The notes beneath the pieces were generated by a model, which made no database searches, was not told the origin of the DNA, and was given only the letters and a program-made list of their open reading frames with translations. DNA of 64,000 nucleotides from Prostheceraeus crozeri (Eukaryota; Platyhelminthes; Polycladida; Euryleptidae), in assembly GCA_907163375.1 (NCBI GenBank), contig CAJQUW010008928.1, positions 372,001-436,000 on the forward strand. The letters run 5' to 3'. The position numbers and the translations under genes are program-made. Shown here piece after piece: positions 7,462 to 15,193 of this stretch; positions within the stretch are counted from its first letter, which is position 1; the number at the start of each line of letters is the position of its first letter.

Positions 7462-8506
7462 ACGTTTGAAGTCAATCTATTATGATGTAAAACATCCGGC
7501 AGGATTTGCATCTATCAAGAAATTATCAAAAGCGAGTGGTCTTCCACAATCACAAGTGAAACGATGGTTAAAGGGTCAGGCTACCTATACACTCCACAAA
7601 CAAGCGAAAAAGAAGTACCGCACCCGCCATTATATTGTTCATGACATCGATGAACAGTGGCAAGCAGATTTGTGCGATGTTGCCTCCATTTCAAAACATA
7701 ACTCGGGTAATAATTTTATTTTAACCGTCATTGATATTTTCTCGCGTTATGCGTGGGCTCAACCTTTAAAAACTAAAGAAGGGAAAGGAGTAGCAAAAGC
7801 ATTCCAAACAATTTTTCGAGAAGGTCGGATTCCAAAAAGAATTCAGAGTGATCAAGGAAAAGAGTTTGAAAATCAGCATGTGACAAGATTATTTGAGAGG
7901 CATGACATTGAGTTGTTTAGTGTAAAGAGTGCTTATAAAGCTGCACTCGTTAAACGTTTTAATCGCACATTAAAAAATCGCTTGTGGCGACATTTTACTG
8001 CCAACTTGACACAAAATTGGACAAAGGTTCTACAAGATACACTCCATGCCTACAATTACTCTATCCATCGTTCTATTGGACTCAGACCAGTAGATGTAAA
8101 TGCTGACAATGTAGATAAAGTGCGCGAATCATTCCAACGTAAACGCACTCATGTGAAAAGTGATGTGAAAATTGGTGATAAAGTTCGTATCTCAAAAGTG
8201 AAAAGTGTTTTTGCTAAAGGGTACCTTCCGAATTGGACAGAGGAGGTATTTACAGTATCAAGGATTAATCAAAAAGACTCTCCAACCACCTACAAGTTGA
8301 AAGATTACGATAATGAAGAAATTGAGGGTAGCTTTTACCGCGATGAGATTGAGGTAGTCACTGAAAGTGAAACATATTTGGTAGAGAAAATCATTCGATG
8401 TAAAAAACGGCAAGGTGAAGAATGGTGTCTTGTTAAATGGACTGGTTATCCTTCAAGTATGATCTCTTGGATGCGTCGTGCCGACATCTTTCATCTAAGT
8501 GATTGA
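7424..8506 (+). CDS. Retroviral-type (rve) integrase with C-terminal chromodomain; catalytic Glu replaced
   Basis: About 360 aa from ATG 7424 (MRRRKKSQ); the frame is open from 7292. An N-terminal helical region (SIKKLSKASGLPQSQVKRWL) looks like a DNA-binding domain. The RNase-H-fold core shows the first Asp in WQADL and the second in QSDQGKEF. At the third position, in ALVKRFNRTLK, Lys (codon AAA, 7952-7954) stands where the family has catalytic Glu. The C-terminal 40 residues form a chromodomain (YLVEKII, CLVKWTGY, ISW), which in Polintons is thought to bind modified histones. The protein inserts the element and makes the 6-bp duplication. With Lys in the DDE triad, this copy is probably inactive. 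Confidence 0.9.
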   Translation: MRRRKKSQSSSTERLKSIYYDVKHPAGFASIKKLSKASGLPQSQVKRWLKGQATYTLHKQAKKKYRTRHYIVHDIDEQWQADLCDVASISKHNSGNNFILTVIDIFSRYAWAQPLKTKEGKGVAKAFQTIFREGRIPKRIQSDQGKEFENQHVTRLFERHDIELFSVKSAYKAALVKRFNRTLKNRLWRHFTANLTQNWTKVLQDTLHAYNYSIHRSIGLRPVDVNADNVDKVRESFQRKRTHVKSDVKIGDKVRISKVKSVFAKGYLPNWTEEVFTVSRINQKDSPTTYKLKDYDNEEIEGSFYRDEIEVVTESETYLVEKIIRCKKRQGEEWCLVKWTGYPSSMISWMRRADIFHLSD

Positions 8507-8515
8507 CAGTGATTC

Positions 8516-8523
8516 ATGCAAAG
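8516..8523 (+). promoter_or_regulatory. ATGCAAAG motif upstream of pVI-like gene
   Basis: Lies 38 bp before ATG 8554 in the 47-bp gap after the integrase stop. It shares the extended form ATGCAAAGTTG with the motif at 12030. Confidence 0.5.
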
Positions 8524-8553
8524 TTGTAACTAACAATGTTTAGGGTTTGAGCT

Positions 8554-9009
8554 ATGAATCCAACTGCCTCATTTTATTCACGACCCTCCTATGTAAGTGG
8601 TGGAGGACAAATTTACATCGGCGCTCGCCGCCAACGTGGAGGTAGCATACTTGGTGCACTGAAATCTGTTGTAGCACCTCTCATATCCAATATCGGTAGA
8701 TCTTTAAAACGAAATGTTTTAAGTAATGCCGTTGGCTTTGCTGGTGATGTTGCTAGTGATCTTTCCAGAGGTAGAAGTTTTAAGAGCAGTTTGTTGAATC
8801 GTGGGAAGGAACGCGGTTTAAAAACATTGAAGCAGACCTTTGCTGGTGTTACTCAAGGAAAGAAATCACCTAAACGAATGAATAAAGGAAGGAGGAAACA
8901 TCGCGGAGCTGGTAAGGTGCGATCTTCAGTCAAAAGGCATTCACGCAAACGTCGCAGAGGCTCTAATCATTCATCAGGCGCTAAACGACGACGCTGCTAT
9001 AACTTCTAA
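8554..9009 (+). CDS. Basic virion protein, adenovirus pVI/pX-like
   Basis: 151 aa. The N-terminal third is Gly-rich (SGGGQIYIGARRQRGG), followed by an amphipathic helix-like stretch, SILGALKSVVAPLISNIGRSL. The C-terminal half is Lys/Arg/Ser-rich (KRHSRKRRRGS). An amphipathic or membrane-active helix plus a basic tail, encoded immediately before the capsid gene, is the arrangement seen for pVI- or pX-like proteins of adenoviruses and Polinton-related viruses. The next gene's ATG follows 2 bp after this stop. Assignment rests on composition and synteny. Confidence 0.6.
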   Translation: MNPTASFYSRPSYVSGGGQIYIGARRQRGGSILGALKSVVAPLISNIGRSLKRNVLSNAVGFAGDVASDLSRGRSFKSSLLNRGKERGLKTLKQTFAGVTQGKKSPKRMNKGRRKHRGAGKVRSSVKRHSRKRRRGSNHSSGAKRRRCYNF

Positions 9010-9011
9010 TC

Positions 9012-10289
9012 ATGGAGTGTAAAACTTCCGGGTTTTGTTTGTTTGATCAACAAGCCATACAGACAGATATTCTTAGTTCAAGTATTGTAGATTATCATCC
9101 TCGAACAGCTGAGAATGCTGGCCCCATTGAATTTGTTATTCCTGGTGGTAGTGATGACTACATAGATTTGAGTTATGCGATGCTTGATTTGAGGTTTAGA
9201 ATTCAGCAAGCAGATGGAACTGCTATTGACGATGCACATAAAGTTGGACTGAACAATTTACCATTGACTACATTACTTCGCGATGTTTCTCTAACGATTG
9301 GAGAGCAGCAGGTGGAAGGTGGTCAAAGCGATTATCCCTATAAATCATATTTCAATCATGTATCACAGTTTCATCCACCAGCACAAAAAAGTCATATGGA
9401 AGCCATGGGATGGTACAGAGATGAAGCAGGAAAATTTGATGTTGAAACAAACAGTGGCTTTGTAAAGCGATCTGCTATGATTAAAGATAGTAAAGTATGC
9501 CAGCTATATGGTCCGCTGAATTTAGACTTCTTTAGACAGTCAAAGTTTTTACTCTGTAATACCAGCATGCGACTCAAGCTGACATTGAATAAGCCTGAAT
9601 TTGCGCTGAATGCATTTGCTAAAGTTGACAATTTTAGAATTCATGTGGAAGATATTGCACTTTACATTCGTCGAGTAGTACCGAATCCAAGTGTCATTAG
9701 AGGGCATGCTGAAGGCCTTAACCGCCAAAATGCCATTTACCCCGTTCAGCATACAAAGCTTCTCACCTTTACAATTCCGAAAGATCAAAAGAGTTTCATG
9801 AAAGATGGCCTCTTTCCATCGGAAGCACCGAAGCTCCTCATGGTGGCAATGGTTGAAAATGATGCATTTAATGGTAATATAAAGAAGAATCCTTTCAATT
9901 TTAAACACAATCAGTTAAGTGAAATTGCTTTACGTGTAAATGGTGTGAGTCATCCTGGTCCACCCTACAAACCAGATTTTGCTTCGGATCAATTTATGCG
10001 CAGTTATGTTGATTTTATGGATGTCTTTGGCTTTTACAATACGGATGACACCAACGGACTGACTATGAAAGAGTTTAAGAGTGGATATACTATTTATGCA
10101 TTTGATTTGACTGCTGCCAGCGATATTAGTGCACCCTATCGTCAAGCGAACGTGCCTCATAATATTCGTTTGGATTTGACGTTCAAAAGAACACTACCTG
10201 AGACGATCAATGTATTAATTTATGCAGTCTTCGATTCAAATATTGAAATTACAAAGTATCGTGACGTGATTCTTCAGTATAATCGTTAA
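9012..10289 (+). CDS. Major capsid protein, double jelly-roll (hexon-like)
   Basis: 425 aa, intact. The N-terminus (residues 24-60) has VDYHPRTAENAGPIEFVIPG, then GSDDYIDLSYAMLDLRFRI. Residues 79-120 carry NLPLTTLLRDVSLTIGEQ and SDYPYKSYFNHV. The C-terminus has PHNIRLDLTFKRTLPETINV. This is the family often listed in invertebrate genomes as F54H12.2-like and interpreted as the Polinton/adintovirus hexon. It forms the capsid shell. It ends in TAATG, overlapping the protease start by one base, so the two are probably expressed together. Fold assignment is from family knowledge; no structure prediction was run. Confidence 0.8.
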   Translation: MECKTSGFCLFDQQAIQTDILSSSIVDYHPRTAENAGPIEFVIPGGSDDYIDLSYAMLDLRFRIQQADGTAIDDAHKVGLNNLPLTTLLRDVSLTIGEQQVEGGQSDYPYKSYFNHVSQFHPPAQKSHMEAMGWYRDEAGKFDVETNSGFVKRSAMIKDSKVCQLYGPLNLDFFRQSKFLLCNTSMRLKLTLNKPEFALNAFAKVDNFRIHVEDIALYIRRVVPNPSVIRGHAEGLNRQNAIYPVQHTKLLTFTIPKDQKSFMKDGLFPSEAPKLLMVAMVENDAFNGNIKKNPFNFKHNQLSEIALRVNGVSHPGPPYKPDFASDQFMRSYVDFMDVFGFYNTDDTNGLTMKEFKSGYTIYAFDLTAASDISAPYRQANVPHNIRLDLTFKRTLPETINVLIYAVFDSNIEITKYRDVILQYNR

Positions 10290-10750
10290 TGAGTTGGGTG
10301 ACTGCTGACGATATTAAGACTAAAGTGCAGCGTAATGCAGACGAAGCGACGTTGAAAGCTTTCGATAATGTCTATTCACTCGATACCTTACCACCTGCAG
10401 TAAATCACTATCCCATCTTTATTGTGCTAAACACTCATTCGCAGAATTTAGGCGGTGAGCATTGGAAAGCGATCTTTATTGGAGAAGACCGACGTGGTGA
10501 ACTATTTGACTCTCTTGCTCAACCTCCAAATATACCAACACAGCAGTGGTTGAGAAAACATACGCGTCAATATCAGCGAAATGAACGCATACTACAACAT
10601 CCACTTTCATCAACGTGTGGTGCTTTTGTACTGTACTTCATCTTAAAACGTTTACATGTATCTCGATTTGCATCTATTATTCAAAACTTTTCATGTAATC
10701 CATCCTCTAATGAAAAAATGATTTGTAAGTTCTATCATGATTTGAAATAA
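10289..10750 (+). CDS. Adenain-like cysteine protease (maturation protease)
   Basis: 153 aa, intact. The catalytic set is visible in order: His58 in GGEHWKAI, Asp74 in LFDSL, Gln103 (oxyanion) and Cys110 in STCGAFVLYF. The Gln-to-Cys spacing of 7 is the one typical of the adenain/Ulp1 clan. This protease cleaves capsid and core precursors in adenoviruses and is a Polinton hallmark. The ATG overlaps the capsid gene stop by one base. A poly(A) signal, AATAAA, overlaps the stop (about 10747). Confidence 0.9.
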   Translation: MSWVTADDIKTKVQRNADEATLKAFDNVYSLDTLPPAVNHYPIFIVLNTHSQNLGGEHWKAIFIGEDRRGELFDSLAQPPNIPTQQWLRKHTRQYQRNERILQHPLSSTCGAFVLYFILKRLHVSRFASIIQNFSCNPSSNEKMICKFYHDLK

Positions 10751-10776
10751 AAACATCATGTTGGAAAAATTGTTTT

Positions 10777-11322
10777 TTATTTTACAATCCGCTGGGTACG
10801 TACATACTCAATGAGATAGTCCAGGATCACATTTGCTTGTACATGAGATTTTAGTCCAGTAATGATCACTTTACTATTATGAAAGATTGCCACATGCACA
10901 GGTAGCCAACAACTAATGAGAGCTGCAGGAAAAAGTTCGGGTTCATAACACAAATTGTAACTGCTGGTACGAATCTTCAAAAATGATAGACTGTCACTCA
11001 ATTGAGTAGAGATCACCATATTGTCCACAGTCAGATTCGACATCACACACCTCTCCCTCTTCCATATCCGACGTAGTAGTCTTTGTAGCTCTAAGCGCAT
11101 TGACTGCGCCGATGAATGAGAAAGGGCGCCGAGAATCTGTACAGTCCCATTTGGGAAGAGTTGAAGATTCCGTGAATTGTTCATCTTCACCACTAACATT
11201 TGAGGTCGGCCCGGATAATACTTGCTGTTTGGAAGGTGTTGGTGTAATGTGGTGAGATCGATTTTGGTGTAGAGTCTGAAGCGACGGAGAATGTTGACGA
11301 TGGTGTAGCGATGGCGCTTCAT
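10777..11322 (-). CDS. TATA-binding-protein-like (TBP-fold) protein
   Basis: 181 aa from the ATG at 11322; the frame is open to 11466 but the extra residues look non-coding. Two TBP repeats are visible. Repeat 1 (residues about 7-85) has NIL...IDLTTL, KYYPGRPQMLVVKM, and NLQLFPNGTVQILGA. Repeat 2 (about 96-174) has SNLTVDNMVISTQLS, then YEPELFP (126-132), then VAIFHNSKVIITGLK. YEPELFP is the hallmark of the second TBP repeat, and FxxxK/T-V-x-I-x-G is the strand that carries the DNA-intercalating Phe. Length matches the TBP core. It is convergent with the protease gene and shares a compact 26-bp terminator region with opposed AATAAA signals. It would bind promoter DNA in the nucleus. It overlaps the upstream gene's C-terminal frame. 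Confidence 0.85.
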   Translation of the reverse strand: MKRHRYTIVNILRRFRLYTKIDLTTLHQHLPNSKYYPGRPQMLVVKMNNSRNLQLFPNGTVQILGALSHSSAQSMRLELQRLLRRIWKRERCVMSNLTVDNMVISTQLSDSLSFLKIRTSSYNLCYEPELFPAALISCWLPVHVAIFHNSKVIITGLKSHVQANVILDYLIEYVRTQRIVK

Positions 11323-11644
11323 GATGAAAGAATGAGTAAATTGAGCGATGCACCTTCCTTTTATACTTTTCCCAACTACCTTGATGAAATGTGAAGTTAG
11401 TATGAAGTTGGGAATGATAGAGTTGAATTCGCCGATTGTTGACGCGCAGCCAGATGCGATTTCCAATACGTGAATGTCTTTTCATATAGAAGTATTTCAA
11501 GTCCTTCATGATATGATGTAGAGATTGAAAATGACGATAAGATAAAGCAAACTCTCTTCTCACATTTCCAGTTGAATCTTTGAAATAGACGTTTCGATCA
11601 TGATCCGTTTCAATGCGTTGTAGGGAATCTAATTTCCAACTCAT
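10994..11644 (-). CDS. Small paralogous protein A with Ser/His/Pro-rich extension (PC4-like?)
   Basis: 216 aa from ATG 11644. Residues 1-105 align with the neighbour at 11667-12023: shared LDSLQ.I..D.D.NV.FK, R...L..R.F..L..IM.DL.YF, WL..., IQ.YHS and WEKY.R..HRSI. The order of a basic strand, a short Arg-containing turn and a helix recalls the PC4 single-strand-binding fold, but this is weak. Residues 106-216 are low complexity, rich in Ser, Thr and His, and are encoded in about 330 nt that also encode the first 110 residues of the TBP-like protein in another frame. ATGCAAAT lies 35 bp upstream of the start. Confidence 0.55.
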   Translation of the reverse strand: MSWKLDSLQRIETDHDRNVYFKDSTGNVRREFALSYRHFQSLHHIMKDLKYFYMKRHSRIGNRIWLRVNNRRIQLYHSQLHTNFTFHQGSWEKYKRKVHRSIYSFFHHEAPSLHHRQHSPSLQTLHQNRSHHITPTPSKQQVLSGPTSNVSGEDEQFTESSTLPKWDCTDSRRPFSFIGAVNALRATKTTTSDMEEGEVCDVESDCGQYGDLYSIE

Positions 11645-11666
11645 GATGTGTGGTAGTCATGTCTGA

Positions 11667-12023
11667 TTAAGATTTGCATAGTAGGGCGATGAACTCACGA
11701 CGAATAAATGTCATGATGGAGCGATGTATATATCTTCTATACTTCTCCCAATTGTATTTGCGAAATGAGAAACAGTTTGCGGAATGAGAATGGTAGATTT
11801 GAATTTCATTTCTGTAATGTTGAAGCCAAACTTGATCACCCAAGGAGATGAATCTTAATGTTTCAAAATATTCCAAATCCCTCATGATATCATTGAGGTT
11901 GACAAATTGTCGCCATGTTAATGTAATTCCTCTTGATGTATGACCATGAGAATTTTTGAAATGTACGTTTCCATCACGATCAACTCTGATATATTGTAGA
12001 GAGTCCAAAATCCAAGTCTTCAT
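11667..12023 (-). CDS. Small paralogous protein B (PC4-like?)
   Basis: 118 aa from ATG 12023; the frame extends to 12035 without an ATG. It is a paralog of the adjacent 11644 gene over its whole length and lacks that gene's low-complexity tail. The genes are in tandem with a 22-bp gap. The start is only 35 bp from the divergent ATG at 12059, so the two genes share a very short intergenic region. Function is unknown. Association with a TBP-like gene makes a role in transcription or ssDNA binding plausible but unproven. Confidence 0.55.
   Translation of the reverse strand: MKTWILDSLQYIRVDRDGNVHFKNSHGHTSRGITLTWRQFVNLNDIMRDLEYFETLRFISLGDQVWLQHYRNEIQIYHSHSANCFSFRKYNWEKYRRYIHRSIMTFIRREFIALLCKS
11672..11679 (-). 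promoter_or_regulatory. ATGCAAAT motif upstream of paralog A (minus strand)
   Basis: Reads ATGCAAAT on the minus strand, 35 bp before the ATG at 11644, so its orientation and spacing follow the gene even though the strand is reversed. Confidence 0.5.
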
Positions 12024-12029
12024 GATGTT

Positions 12030-12037
12030 ATGCAAAG
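12030..12037 (+). promoter_or_regulatory. ATGCAAAG motif in divergent 35-bp intergenic region
   Basis: Lies 29 bp before ATG 12059 and shares ATGCAAAGTTG with the motif at 8516. AATATAAAAAT follows before the start and may act as a TATA-like element. Confidence 0.5.
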
Positions 12038-12058
12038 TTGCAGATCAGCAATATAAAA

Positions 12059-13456
12059 ATGTCGTTTTATCATATTTTGCTTAGCAATGCGGCTACAAAG
12101 AGATTTACTAGTAATCGAGCCTCACTCTTTTCTACTCCCATTGATCATGCACAACAGCTAAATGGAAATTGGGAAGTGGGTGTCACTCAACTTGTTTATA
12201 GCAACTGTGTCTATACTTTTGATCATGAGGTGATGACTATTAATATGAGGCGTACAGCTGCTTATCAATGTGAAAAGGGGTGCCGAGTATACATTCCACA
12301 GTGGCCAAAGAAAGATCTCTTATCATGTAAAAAGTTTGTATATGATTTCTTGAATAAAGCGAGTAAACATATTGTCCAATTTACTCCGCACAATGATGAT
12401 TATAATTATGTGCATCATGTAGTTGAGAAAGATTGGATTGTTGGTTTAAGTCCAAGTTTAAGAAATGATTTAGGTTACCTCGCTAGCGCCTTGACAAGCT
12501 ATGATAATTTTAACGTTAATTACCACATAAGTGGTCATAAACAGTTAATATATCGAGAGGAAGCTTATTATGTAGATCTTATTCCAAAAAATGAGAAGAC
12601 GTTGGTGAAGAAGATTGTGATTAAGCCAAGAAAGACAAACATGACTCCTGAAACATTATTGAATAAATTTAATTATCTCCTTCGAGTTGATGGTAAACAA
12701 GTGGCAACATTGACTTATATCAAATCATCTAATCATATTGCAATAAGTAAATTAAATGATGATGATCTAGTATTAGTTTGTTCAAAAGATTTTCATCAGT
12801 TCTTGCGACATCGTTCTGCAGCTGTTCATGGAAAATCTGATATGCAACATTTACCATGTGAAAGGTCAAATCAATTTGATACAGAATGCTCCGTATCTTT
12901 ATACAGAAAGTGTGTAGAGTCTTTAGGTGGTATCTTACATGAAACAAGAGTGTTGATGCCTCGCATTATTACTTCGGTTAAATTGGTTGTAGATTATTTA
13001 AATGAAGTGATTAATGACCAACATATTTCATTTTCTGAAAAAGAAGGTACTTTGTCTCTCACTATAAGTGGAAAAGGTATTGAACTAATTATGGATAAAA
13101 CTCTAATGGACATTTTGGGTTTTGATCAAAATATCTTTAAAAGTGGTACTGTAACCAAAGCTAGCGCAGACATGTCACTATCGCGTCGTATTAACTATTT
13201 TCAGATCTATTCCAATATTGGTGAAGATGTACGTGTGGGAGATGTTGAAGCTCCATTGCTAGCAATGATACCATACCAGCCAAAAAGCTGCAGTATTTTA
13301 TCTGAGCATCCTTTCAAGAAAGTGCATTATACAAAGCTGAAATCAAACTACATCCCACAAATTGATATTGCCATTTATGACGATGCTGGTGCGTTGATTC
13401 CTTTTCATAAAGATGCTGTGACAAGTATCACACTCCATTTCCGAATGAAGAGTTAA
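12059..13456 (+). CDS. Capsid-associated protein (penton or fibre candidate), intact paralog
   Basis: 465 aa from ATG 12059. The N-terminal domain carries FYHILLSNAATKRF, FSTPIDHAQQLNGNWEVGV and QLVYSNCVYTF, a pattern recurring in Polinton-encoded proteins of many invertebrates. The middle contains repeated beta-rich segments. The C-terminal domain has YFQIYSNIGEDVRVGD, LLAMIPYQP, and IPQIDIAIYDDAGALIPF ending TLHF. The next gene has the same N- and C-terminal domains, so the two are tandem paralogs. In Polintons the non-hexon capsid proteins are pentons or receptor-binding proteins. Which of these applies here is not decided by the sequence. Confidence 0.65.
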   Translation: MSFYHILLSNAATKRFTSNRASLFSTPIDHAQQLNGNWEVGVTQLVYSNCVYTFDHEVMTINMRRTAAYQCEKGCRVYIPQWPKKDLLSCKKFVYDFLNKASKHIVQFTPHNDDYNYVHHVVEKDWIVGLSPSLRNDLGYLASALTSYDNFNVNYHISGHKQLIYREEAYYVDLIPKNEKTLVKKIVIKPRKTNMTPETLLNKFNYLLRVDGKQVATLTYIKSSNHIAISKLNDDDLVLVCSKDFHQFLRHRSAAVHGKSDMQHLPCERSNQFDTECSVSLYRKCVESLGGILHETRVLMPRIITSVKLVVDYLNEVINDQHISFSEKEGTLSLTISGKGIELIMDKTLMDILGFDQNIFKSGTVTKASADMSLSRRINYFQIYSNIGEDVRVGDVEAPLLAMIPYQPKSCSILSEHPFKKVHYTKLKSNYIPQIDIAIYDDAGALIPFHKDAVTSITLHFRMKS

Positions 13457-13463
13457 TGCAAAA
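13456..13463 (+). promoter_or_regulatory. ATGCAAAA motif upstream of second capsid-associated paralog
   Basis: Begins on the last base of the previous stop codon and lies 40 bp before ATG 13496. This spacing, equal to that of the other motifs, favours 13496 over the earlier ATG at 13466 as the true start. Confidence 0.45.
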
Positions 13464-13495
13464 GTATGCTAATATATTTTTCCAATGTGAATAAT

Positions 13496-15016
13496 ATGGA
13501 AAGTGAAAATAAGGACTCGTTTCTAATCTACTTACCCAGTAATGCTTCTATGAATAAATTTCCCAAAAATAAACCATCAGACTATCGAGTAGAATTAAAT
13601 CGCCCACTGCATTTAGAAGGTGAATGGGAGGTTGGCGTTTCTAGTATTTGCTATGATAGCAATATTCAGAATGTGAATGATTTGGAAGAAATGATATTGA
13701 CTCCTCGCACCCATGATGGAATAAAGATGAATAATGCATTTCAGTTCCCATACAATTTAACATCAGATGGAAAGTGGAACTATGAATGGATTCAGATAAA
13801 ATCAGATTCTTATGAACCATTTGGGAATGAGAAAATTATTAAGGCATTCAACAGTGGTAATACTTCCATCATGAAGAATAAAAATCAGAAAGCTTATGAG
13901 TTTACTATCTATCATTGGAGTGGGAGACAGTTCCTCCGCTTTCATTCTTTTACTAAAGGTCTTACGCTGAGGTTGGATAGTGAATTCTATCCACATCTTG
14001 GTTTTGGTCATGGACTACATCTAACGTCAATTGCTACTGCAAATGTTAAAAAAGTTTATTCAAATCGAATCAACAAATTTCATTATAGATTTAAAATATT
14101 TGATGAAGATGTTGTAGAATGCGAAGAACGCATCATTTTGAAAAAGCGTGGTGTTCAACCTTTATCACTTATTGAGTTAGTAAAACGATGGAATGAGACT
14201 GTGGGTAAGAAGTATGGAGAGAAAATTATGGCGGACAAAAATAAGTTGGTTATTCAGAAATATAATGACAAACTTACAGTTTATTTCTCTCCAACCTTGC
14301 GTCATTTTGTAAGACATTATACACCTATTATTGGAAGCGGTGTGGTGTATGGTTCTCATGAATATCACACTAAAGCTGATTCAGTTAATGATGAATGGTG
14401 GGTGGACATCTATTGCGATCGCATCAAGAAAATTTACCAGTCTTATGAAGAATCTAAAGTTGCTATCAATATAATGCCGCGTCTATATCATACAGTTGAA
14501 AGCTTCATTCATGTAGTAAATCCTTATATATAACAGAAGTTGAAGCATGTGATGAAAAGTAAATATGATGTAAAGACACACCACATTTCGTTTTCAATTG
14601 ATAATCAACGCGTTGTTCTGAAACTGGGTGATGACATTCAATGTCAATTGAGTAAAAATTTGAAAAAACTCTTTGGTTTTTCAATGCTACAAACTGTGTT
14701 TGCTGCTGCGCATACGATTGGTATAGAAACACCAATGACACTTGATAAACATGAACAGCACCTTTACATTCAAAGTGATTTGATTCTACCTATTTCTGTT
14801 GGTGAGAAAAAAGAATACATTTTATGCGATTTCATTCATGATAAAGACGCTTCATATGGAATAGTCGAGAAGATGTTTGAATCTATTTTCTATCATCCCG
14901 TCGTCAAACAAACTATACCCTCTATTGCTATCAAAATTACCAATGGTTTACAAGAGTGCATCCACGTGAAAGATACTAAATCCCTCATAACGTTAGTGTT
15001 TCGGAAAACAAAGTGA
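13496..15016 (+). pseudogene. Second capsid-associated paralog, split by an in-frame TAA
   Basis: The first part (from ATG 13496, MESENKDSFLIYLPSN...) has the same N-terminal LPSN...LEGEWEVGV domain as the preceding gene. It stops at TAA 14531-14533. The same frame then continues without another stop to 15016 and carries the matching C-terminal domain (LYIQSDLILPISVGEKKEY, IPSIAIKITNGLQE). Aligned with its intact paralog, the break falls in the middle of a shared segment, so it is a nonsense mutation or a readthrough stop rather than two genes. A poly(A) signal (AATAAA, about 15041) follows and overlaps an opposed one for PolB. Confidence 0.7.
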
Positions 15017-15193
15017 AGTCATTGTGATATGTTTATTGAAATAAAAATATGTATATGAAAAAGTCTTCACAGATATAGGGGGAATGGGCTGACTGTAGGC
15101 ATATATTCACAAGGAAGAAACGATCTCATGCGATACATAAAACAACCATGTATATCTACAAAAAGCAACATCAAAATACTGAGTTAAAGTTGA

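Noticed and set aside
9392..9908. Minus-strand ORFs inside the capsid gene
   Set aside because: Antisense shadows of a well-supported intact gene.
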